From: Prorocentrum cordatum
Taxonomy: Eukaryota > Sar > Dinophyceae > Prorocentrales > Prorocentraceae
DNA length: 27,500 nucleotides
Direction: 5' to 3'
Assembly (NCBI GenBank): GCA_963575745.1
Contig: CAUYUJ010016342.1
Location: 1-27,500, forward strand
Shown: positions 19,856 through 27,500 of the stretch, one piece after another
How positions within the stretch are numbered: the first letter of the stretch is position 1
Layout: each line of letters starts with the position of its first letter
Program-made: the position numbers and the translations under genes
The notes under the pieces: generated by a model
Told to the model about the DNA's origin: nothing
Database searches by the model: none
The model's input: the letters and a program-made list of their open reading frames with translations, nothing else

Positions 19856-20918
19856 CCAAAAATAACCAAGATGGCCTGGATGTTAGGCTGACTGACAATA
19901 TGGCCGAAGACGGCTCCCAGACGGTCACCGCTCCCACCCCCGCAGCGACGCCAAGAGCCCAAACAGATTCAACAGACGAGTTGGACAGGGACGTGGACAG
20001 AAGATCCCCAACTGGAGCCCCGAGGGAGCATGAGGCCCGAGACAACGCCCCAGAATCCCGCGCGAGAGGCCCTCAACAGGCCCTTCATTGCTGTCTCAAG
20101 CGCGTCGCACCAAATACTCGATTTGGATAGTTGCGTGCTCTTTCCCCCGATCGGGGGGGATAATGAACGCGGGAGGGGGGGGGGGGGAATGAAAGAGGAA
20201 AAGGGATGAGGGGGAGAAGGGCCCATTGCCACCCGGAAAGGCAAGACTAATGCACCACTGGAACTCCTAAACATCAGGGGGGCAACCGCGACGAAGGCAA
20301 GACGAATGCACCACTGGAACTCCTAAACGGCAGGGGGCACCCAGGACGACCGCAAGGCGAATGCAACACTGGAGTCCCTAAACAGCAGGGCGCACCCACG
20401 ACGAAGGCAAGACGAATGTACCACTGGAATACCCAAACAGCAAGGGGCAACCACGACGAAGGCAAGGCAAATGCATCACTGGAGCTCCTAAACAGCAGGG
20501 GGGCAACCACGACGAAGGCAAGACGAATGGCACCACTGGAACTCCTAAACAGCAGAGGGCACCCACGACGAAGGCAAGACGAACGCACCACTGGAACTCA
20601 TAAACAGCAGGGGGCACCCACGACGAAGGCAAGACGAATGCACCACTGGAACACCCAAACAGCAGGGGGCAACCACGACGAATGCAAGGCGAATGCATAA
20701 CTGGACCAGCACCAAGGCCAGCTACGCCCGCCGCAGCTCGGCATGATCGAGCCAAGCCCCGCTAAAACCAATGCAGGCGGGCCCAGCCCAGCAGCGCCTA
20801 GGTCAAGTCGGCAGAACCCCCCCCCAGTCCAGCGCGGAACGCCGCAGCTCGGACCCGCTCGGCGCGAATCCATGAAGCTCAGCTCTGCGCACACCAAAAA
20901 CACGCAGTCCACCAAGGA
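19856..20918 (+). repeat. Tandem unit 2, internally deleted (about 1.06 kb)
   Basis: Contains the left edge, 8-9 periods of the minisatellite (20238-20704), and then directly the terminal segment. Relative to unit 1 it lacks sequence equivalent to about 14342-19639 (5.3 kb), including the whole gene. The junction reads ATAACTGG/ACCAGCACC at 20704/20705. Its left part is almost identical to unit 3 and differs more from unit 1. Confidence 0.92.
20238..20704 (+). repeat. 54-55 bp minisatellite, unit 2 (truncated, about 8.5 copies)
   Basis: Same period and variant order as the first half of the arrays in units 1 and 3. It stops inside a period at the deletion junction. Confidence 0.93.
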
Positions 20919-21301
20919 CCAAAAAATAACCAAGATGGCCTGGATGTTAGGCTGACTGACAATATGGCCGAAGACGGCTCCCAGACGGTCACCGCTCCCA
21001 CCCCCGCAGCGACGCCAAGAGCCCAAACAGATTCAACAGACGAGTTGGACAGGGACGTGGACAGAAGATCCCCAACTGGAGCCCCGAGGGAGCATGAGGC
21101 CCGAGACAACGCCCCAGAATCCCGCGCGAGAGGCCCTCAACAGGCCCTTCATTGCTGTCTCAAGCGCGTCGCACCAAATACTCGATTTGGATAGTTGCGT
21201 GCTCTTTCCCCCGATCGGGGGGGATAATGAACGCGGGAGGGGGGGGGGGGGAATGAAAGAGGAAAAGGGATGAGGGGGAGAAGGGCCCATTGCCACCCGG
21301 A

Positions 21302-22140
21302 AAGGCAAGACTAATGCACCACTGGAACTCCTAAACATCAGGGGGGCAACCGCGACGAAGGCAAGACGAATGCACCACTGGAACTCCTAAACAGCAGGGG
21401 GCACCCACGACGACCGCAAGACGAATGCAACACTGGAGCCCCTAAACAGCAGGGCGCGCCCACGACGAAGGCAAGACGAATGTACCACTGGAATGCCCAA
21501 ACAGCAAGGGGCAACCACGACGAAGGCAAGGCAAATGCATCACTGGAGCTCCTAAACAGCAGGGGGGCAACCACGACGAAGGCAAGACGAATGCACCACT
21601 GGAACTCCTAAACAGCAGGGGGCACCCACGACGAAGGCAAGACGAAAGCACCACTGGAACTCATAAACAGCAGGGGGCACCCACGACGAAGGCAAGACGA
21701 ATGCACCACTGGAACACCCAAACAGCAGGGGGCAACCACGGCGAATGCAAGGCGAATGCATAACTGGAATACCCAAACAGAAGAGGGCAATCACGACGAA
21801 GGCAAGACGAATGCACCACTGGAGCTCCTAAACAGCAGGGGGCGCCCACGACGAAGGCAAGACGAATGCACCACTGGAACTCCTAAACAGCAGGGGGCAC
21901 CCACGACGACCGCAAGACGAATGCAACACTGGAGTCCCTAAACAGCAGGGCGCACCCACGACGAAGGCAAGACGAATGCACCACTGGAACTCCTAAACAG
22001 CAGGGGGCACCCACGACGAAAACAAAGCGAATGCACCACTGGAACTCCCGAGCAGCAGGGGGCAACCACGACGAGAGCACGACGAATTCACCACTGGAAT
22101 TCCTAAACACCAGGGGACAACCACGACGGAGTCAAGACGA
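21302..22140 (+). repeat. 54-55 bp minisatellite, unit 3 (about 15 copies)
   Basis: Matches the unit 1 array nearly period by period, with point differences. The GACCGCAAGACGAATGCAAC variant again occurs twice about 496 bp apart, so the higher-order layout predates the duplication. Confidence 0.95.
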
Positions 22141-22857
22141 ACACCGATCGCACCTAGTTTCTGGGCCACTGGCGCGCATCGAATAACGGACGTGGTCCGA
22201 CCGTCGAACAACAGCGAACGTCGACTAAAAACGCTCGACGGCCGAGGCTCGTTAACATGAGCTCCTCCTCTTCCCCCTTCCCTCCCCCTGTCCCGATCCT
22301 CGCATTCTGCCTTATCTTTCGTTCTTGGCTTTCCTCCTACATCCTCGCACTTCCTCCATCCTCGTGGCATGCGTGCTCGCGTCGAACGCGGCGGTGCTCG
22401 ACGTGGCGTTTGCGCTGCTTGCGGGCCCGTTACCCCGCCTGCTTGGACCACTGGATTTCCGAAACAAGCCCCGTGGATGGCGCGCATGACGCCGGGCCCT
22501 GCTCTTAGCCATTCATGCGCCTGCCGCTCGCCGTTGGCGCCGCGGTGCTCTTGTCCTGGGCGCCGCGGCGCCTTTGTGTTTCCAGCGGCGCTGGCCGCAC
22601 TAGCTCGCTGGGTTTAGGATGGGCGCGGCAAGCAGCAGCAGGGCAATAGGTTGCACTGGTTCCCAACGAGGCGCTGTTGGCGCTGGCGCTAATCACCGTT
22701 GGCGATGCTGTTGCTGTTCGATCTCTGTCACAACCTGGGTCGGTCGCCATCCCAAACAGTCAACTCTGGGAGCCACTGCTGTACAAAAGTTGCGGGGCCC
22801 GGGCTTCCCTCTGCAAAAACTGGCCCCCATCAGCCCATCTCCTCGGAGTGGATATCC
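22141..22857. other. 3' flank of the duplicated gene, unit 3
   Basis: Copy of 14715-15429 with scattered substitutions and single-base indels. I see no supported gene of its own. Confidence 0.5.
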
Positions 22858-23985
22858 CTACGCCTTGCTCGGAGACCCCTTACTCGGCGCCGCGCCCTGA
22901 GTCGGCGCCGCGCCCTGACTCAGCGCCGCGCCCGAGCCCGTGCCCTTTCCCGCCGCCAACCTCTGCCGCAACGATGAGCCCACCCACTGCACCTTCTCCT
23001 CCTGGGTGCGGGCGACTTTGGGCCTCTTGCCTGATCCCCCGTGGCTGCTGGGGGCAACGTTGGCCGCGCCATCCCCCGGGCCTCCCGGGCTGGCCGCGTC
23101 CTCCGCCTTCGGCTTGTTCGTGAAGCCTTGCGCCGTCTTTGGCTTATCGAGGTCGGGCACCTGCAACCCTTTTTCCTTGAACATGTCCACCAGCGGCTCC
23201 GACATCATCGCCCTGCCGCCCATCTTCATCTTGGCAGGGGAATTGATGTCGAAGGGGTCCTCGATCTCCACCTCATCGGCGAAGGCGAAGTCGATGGATT
23301 CGTCTTCGCCGGGCATGAGCGAGCACAGGCACTTCTTGGCCAGCATGCGATACCAGCCTGCCGCGTCGGCAAGCTGAACCATCGACATGTCCTTCATGCC
23401 CTTCATGGGCTTGCCATTGAGCGCGTAGGCGGCCACGAACCAGTCGATCAAATCGTCGATGTGCGACCCCTTGTCGGTGCACTGCGATGGAAGCTCTGCG
23501 TCTGGAGAAGCCCCGACAGCCCAAGCGAGCACCCCGACAAGGTCAACCTTTGGCCAGTCCGCGCCGTCGAACAGATCCGGCTCCATCCTCTGGAAGGCGG
23601 GTTTCACGACGACGTCAACGTACTTCACAAGGTGCTTGATCCTCTTGCAGGCCACTGCGATTTTCCTCCTCTTCGGAGGCGGTGGTCCAGGCTTCATCGT
23701 TGGGTCGCCCTTCTTGTGGGTTCCACTCATGAGGTCCATGTGCGCGCCATCGCTCGCGAAGCTTTCGAGGGTCATCAGGGCGGCGGGGTCCTCGAACAGG
23801 CTCGCCAACCCTTCGCTCTGCAACGCCTGGCGGACTCCGAACAACAACTTTGGCCGCTGCTGCAGCAGCCCCACGGTCTTTTCCATCTCCTTCTGGACGG
23901 CAATCTCGGTGAAGGTGCCGAAGCCCTCGATCACCGCATCGGCCTGCGCATTCGCCTGTTTCTCAGCGAAGCGTTCGTTCGCCAT
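22858..23985 (-). CDS. Conserved hypothetical protein, copy 2 (375 aa)
   Basis: Paralogue of the protein at 15430-16578 with the same layout: polar helical N-terminus, basic PPPPKRRKIAVACKRIKH, folded-looking middle, and disordered tail with AAPTQG-type repeats. It is seven residues shorter: one Lys (copy-1 residue 254 or 255) and one six-residue tail repeat are missing. By eye there are about 18 replacement and 4-5 silent differences. The frame is open back to 24918 (686 codons), but that extension depends on single-base differences from copy 1, including GGGG instead of GGGGG near 24013. I therefore start at MANERF. Function unknown. Confidence 0.72.
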   Translation of the reverse strand: MANERFAEKQANAQADAVIEGFGTFTEIAVQKEMEKTVGLLQQRPKLLFGVRQALQSEGLASLFEDPAALMTLESFASDGAHMDLMSGTHKKGDPTMKPGPPPPKRRKIAVACKRIKHLVKYVDVVVKPAFQRMEPDLFDGADWPKVDLVGVLAWAVGASPDAELPSQCTDKGSHIDDLIDWFVAAYALNGKPMKGMKDMSMVQLADAAGWYRMLAKKCLCSLMPGEDESIDFAFADEVEIEDPFDINSPAKMKMGGRAMMSEPLVDMFKEKGLQVPDLDKPKTAQGFTNKPKAEDAASPGGPGDGAANVAPSSHGGSGKRPKVARTQEEKVQWVGSSLRQRLAAGKGTGSGAALSQGAAPTQGAAPSKGSPSKA

Positions 23986-25560
23986 CGGCGGCGGGCCCTT
24001 GCAGTGCACCAGGGGCGCCCTAGCCAACTGATGAGCCCGAGCGCTGCTATGGCGCTGAGGCGTGGCAAGCAGGAGGGAACCAGGGCCCGACACCGCGAGT
24101 AGGCAGGGCTGCCAACGCGCAACTGCACGCTGGGCCCCCTCGCGCTTCGGGATAATGCGGCGGCGCACGCCGAGGGGACGGCCGATCGATCGCAAAGTCC
24201 GAGAGATGACTGTGCCCCAACACTGGCCGCTGCATTTCAAGAAGCATCCGAGACACCCCAAAACGAACCCAACAGGACCCCAGAGACCGCCAAGAGGACC
24301 CCCAAACGATATCGCCCCCATGGTAGAATGTGGCCAACCCGCCGCCGGGATATCTGATGCCTGGGCGGTCCAAAAGACAATGGGTGGAGCACGCGGAGCG
24401 TGAACGAAAGAATATGCAAACCGAATGGGTTCCACCGGCAGTGGCACTGGGGGCCAGGCCCTTCCAGAATGGGGGCGTCGGGCATGTCGATTGACACCCC
24501 ATGCAACATGAAGGCACCCGCAACCTATACCAGTCATGAGTTTCGATATAAGCACCCGAAGTACTGAGAGTTCCGTGTTTGTTATTCCAAGCCAAACTTC
24601 CCTCGCTCCCGTCGCATCCCGCCCGCCCCCTACCTTCCCTCCGTCGCTATTGTGATTTATGTTATTGTTTCCCCTGGAGGCGGGGGGGCGGGGGCGATCG
24701 CGGCATCCTCCCATTGGGGGCTCCACGCTGATGGGGTCATGTTGATGCTGGATGGGCGCCGCTCTTCCTCCCGCCAGGCCGCCGTCGTCTTTCTCTCCCG
24801 CTAAGGCCCCAAGATGGAACCCTGAAGGCCTCGCGGGGCCCCCCAGCCCCCCTCTCCACCCCCCATGGGTATCCAACGGAAGCCCCCGCCACCCCCGAGG
24901 AATCAGCAGGGCCCTCACGCGGATATTTCTCTAGTGGGCGGGCCCCCGTGGAGGGTCGCCACATCAGGGCCTGCCACGACGCCGCAGCCCACCTCCCTGC
25001 ACGAGCTCCCCGGCGGGCGGCGCGAAGCACCGACGCGGAGCTCTCGTTCACTTGCGACGCCACGCGGCCCGCGTCAGGGGGAGCAAACGCAATGTTGAAA
25101 GCCGAATGGGACGGCGCCCTCGCGGCGCAACTTCGGGGCCCGCCCCCGCCGCCGCGGCTACACGGCTCCAGGGGAAACCTAAATGGCCGAGGACGTCCTT
25201 GCAATGACACTCCGCCCTCCCATGAGGGGAGAGCCCAGGCTTCTCGACCACCTTGCGAAGGTGCTATCCTGATTGACTTCGACCTCCCTTGACGGGGCGC
25301 GAGCCCGAGCGGCTATCTCGACCCCGCCCGACTGGGCCCTCGATCCCGCCGACCGGGCCCTCGATCCCGCGACCCCGAGCGGCCATCTCGAACAGTGAAA
25401 GCACGTGCAATCCATAAATAAACGCAGCCCGAGTCGATAGTCATTTGGTTTTCACGAGATGTCGCGAGGCAGCCGCACTCCTACGAATGCAGTGGCCCAT
25501 GGCCCCTCCCGCCACCGCGCATGGGCTGTGGGTCAGAGAAGCCTTTTGGACGCAAGCGAA
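23986..25560. other. Upstream region of the duplicated gene, unit 3
   Basis: Copy of 16579-18150. It is GC-rich, with the same GGGCCCTCGATCCCG direct repeats near 25337-25370. Open frames differ from those in unit 1 and are not supported. Confidence 0.55.
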
Positions 25561-25569
25561 ATTATTCTG

Positions 25570-25930
25570 GAAGGCTCTCGAGGGCTTCTTCTGGGGGCTC
25601 CTGGGATCCTCTCGGGGCCCCTTTAGGAGGCCTCTATAAGCCTCATGGGGGCTTCTGAAGAACTCCCGGGGGCGTCTCGGACGCCTCTAGGGTGCTCTTG
25701 GCCGCCATCTTGGGTCGGATGTCTCTAAGTGTCCGTTCATGCCCCCCTTCCCGGGCCACTTTTGGGGCCCTCTTGGGCGCCTCGTGGGCCGCATTGGGGG
25801 GCTCGTAGGCCTTCCACGGGCCCTCTTTGACCGTCTCGGGGCTCTCTTGGGGGACTGTTGCGCCGCACTGGAAGACTATGTGGGGTCTCTGGTGCCGCCC
25901 TGGGATATTGGGAGAAAGAGGGGCAACGCC
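25570..25930 (-). repeat. Decayed CTTGGGGGC / GCCATCTTGG tract, unit 3
   Basis: Copy of 18150-18500 with a few substitutions, such as CTCCCGGGGG for CTCTTGGGGG near 25665. Confidence 0.65.
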
Positions 25931-26004
25931 AAAACCACGGAGAACCCCATAAACAAACTATGACGTTCTCGCATTCCTAAGGGACCTCTTGAAGCGCGCA
26001 TCGC

Positions 26005-26945
26005 ATGTTAACTTCAAAACGCAATCGGTCACCGTCCAGGGTTCACTTTAGTTTCCAAGCCAACATGGCGACTTTTCGCTGGTGGAGACTTGGGGAATTG
26101 CATGTAAACTTCAAGATCCAATCAATCACCGTTAAGGATTCACTTTCATTTCCAAGCCAACACTGCGACTTTTTTCAATTCTGAACAATAAAGAACTCCT
26201 CGACGCGCGCGCGCGCGGGTGACCGCGCGCGCGCGGGTGACCCACCCACGCGCGTTTGTCGGCCTCCTTGAAGAGCCACAGAAATTTCAAATTAATTGTT
26301 TGAGATTACATGTCGGCTTTTCTATGGTAGACAATACAAATCTCCTCAACGCGCGCCCGCGCGCGCGGGTGACCATTGTCACCCGCTCGCGGGTGACGCG
26401 TGTCACCGTCGGCCTCCTTAAAGAGCCACAGAAATTTCAAATCAGTTTTTGGAATTACATGTGGTCTTTTTTCCATTGTGGACAATGCAAAACTCTAACG
26501 CGCGCGCGGGTGACCCGGCACCCGTCGGCCTCCTTAAAGAGCCACAGAAATTTCAAATTCAGTTTCTGGAATTACATGTAGACTTTTCTATTGTGGGCAA
26601 TCTAGAAGTCCGCACACGCGCGCGCGCGCCGCGGCGCGCGCGCGCGCGGGTGCCCCCGGTCACTCGCACGTTTCGCGGGTGACACGCCACCCGTCGGCCT
26701 CCTTAAAGGGCCACAGAAATTTCAAATTCAGTTTTTGGAAATACATGGCAGCTTTTCTATTGTGGACACTACAGAACACCTCACGCGCGCGCGCGCGCGG
26801 ATGCGCGCGCGCGCGGGTGACCCCGGCCACCCGCACGTGCGGGTGACCCGGACCCGCGCGCGCGCGCGGGTCACCCGAAATCCGTTCGGCCACCGTTAAG
26901 CATTCATTTGAGTTTTCAGGCCAACATGGGGGCTTTTCGATTAAA
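26005..26945. repeat. (CG)n-bearing spacer modules, unit 3
   Basis: Copy of the block at 18595-19535. The (CG)n runs differ in length by a few dinucleotides, while the A/T-rich module parts differ by only occasional bases. The following 26946-27052 is a short unique piece with ATGAGCCATGATAC and no gene. Confidence 0.88.
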
Positions 26946-27052
26946 TCGATAAGTCACAAAGACACCATGAGCCATGATACTTGAAAAAACACCATGACAT
27001 CATTACCCAGCGCCGAGCTCATGATCTCATGGTAGATTTATTGTATTCCCGC

Positions 27053-27268
27053 ACCAACACCAAGGCCAGCTACGCCCGCCGCAGCTCGGCATAATCGAGC
27101 CAAGCCCCGCTAAAACCAATGCAGGCGGGCCCAGCCCAGCAGCGCCTAGGTCAAGTCGGCAGAACCCCCCCCCCCAGTCCAGCGCGGAACGCCGCAGCTC
27201 GGACCCGCTCGGCGCGAATCCATGAAGCTCAGCTCTGCGCACACCAAAAACACGCAGTCCACCAAGGA
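27053..27268 (+). repeat. Terminal segment of unit 3
   Basis: Copy of 19640-19855 and 20705-20918, with ACCAACACC in place of ACCAGCACC at its start. Confidence 0.9.
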
Positions 27269-27500
27269 CCAGCAAGCCTCAAGGTAGCGCGGCCCGGCCC
27301 AGCCCCGCCCAATTCAGCCGAACAGATAACGAATCCTACTGGGCCCGCGCTTGCCAAGACCAGCTTCTGTCGGCCCACTGCAATCCATCCTGGCCCAGCT
27401 CAGCCCAGCTCAGACAAAATCCTACTCAGCGCGGCCCAGCGCACCTCCACTGGAGCTTGACAAGCTCACCTCGGCCAGCCCCGGCTCGGTAGTCAGAAAT
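27269..27500. other. Sequence beyond the tandem array
   Basis: GGCCCAGC, CAGCTCAGCCCAGCTCAG and similar words recur without a fixed period. They resemble the terminal segment in composition but do not align with it. No gene seen. The window ends here. Confidence 0.5.

Larger units (their letters stand above)
20919..27268 (+). repeat. Tandem unit 3, full length (about 6.35 kb)
   Basis: Direct repeat of 13499-19855 in the same order and orientation. It ends at ACCAAGGACC (27261-27270), after which sequence is no longer related to the left edge of a further unit. So the array ends or is interrupted here. Confidence 0.92.

Noticed and set aside
13876-22140. 54-55 bp arrays as CRISPR
   Set aside because: The whole period is repeated, with no unique spacers and no cas-like gene. 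The genome appears eukaryotic.
22858-24918. A 686-residue protein in unit 3
   Set aside because: The upstream 311 codons depend on single-base differences from unit 1. In unit 1 the same stretch is in other frames, so only the part from MANERF is supported.

Overview
The window looks like nuclear DNA of a dinoflagellate. I rate this likely, not proven. The evidence is: an intron-less gene for a three-helix chlorophyll-binding light-harvesting protein with a bipartite-looking leader; a pyrimidine-tract/AG acceptor just upstream of its start, as expected for spliced-leader trans-splicing; high GC; very low gene density; very abundant microsatellites and decayed minisatellites; and a tandemly duplicated gene. 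No bacterial-style operon, tRNA, rRNA or CRISPR array was recognised.

Region 1 (1-5.2 kb). A CTC tract and a compound GAC/GCCGAC repeat with four conserved linkers lead into the light-harvesting gene (1554-2327, minus). After it comes a dense series of simple repeats: long CAT tracts, CCCGGGTGCC units, TA, AGCCCTAT units, a 12-bp GAGATCGATNGT-like array, and GGGAACCC units. Two diverged copies of a dispersed element (about 2665-2850 and 4259-4440) each lie beside a CAT tract.

Region 2 (5.2-13.5 kb). Mostly decayed repeats: CAT at 6.3-6.8 kb, a CCAAGAGGCC/CAAGATGGC family at 6.9-7.5 kb, and an AGCCATGG family at 7.8-8.9 kb. Two loci look like broken genes of unknown function (5263-5985 plus, 11606-12931 minus). 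In each, the protein-like reading leaves its frame and later returns to it, so the two shifts sum to zero. A 300-bp polypurine tract sits at 13.0-13.3 kb.

Region 3 (13.5-27.3 kb). Three direct tandem copies of one unit: a full copy (13499-19855), a copy that has lost about 5.3 kb internally (19856-20918), and a full copy (20919-27268). A full copy holds, in order: a short plus-strand ORF of doubtful status, a 54-55 bp minisatellite, a minus-strand gene for an unrecognised 375-382 aa protein, its GC-rich upstream region, a decayed CTTGGGGGC tract, a block of spacer modules carrying (CG)n runs, and a terminal GCCCAGC-rich segment. The deleted middle copy lacks the gene. The two gene copies differ by only in-frame indels, while the flanks carry single-base indels; this fixes the start codon. 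Nothing in the window ties the light-harvesting gene functionally to the duplicated gene.
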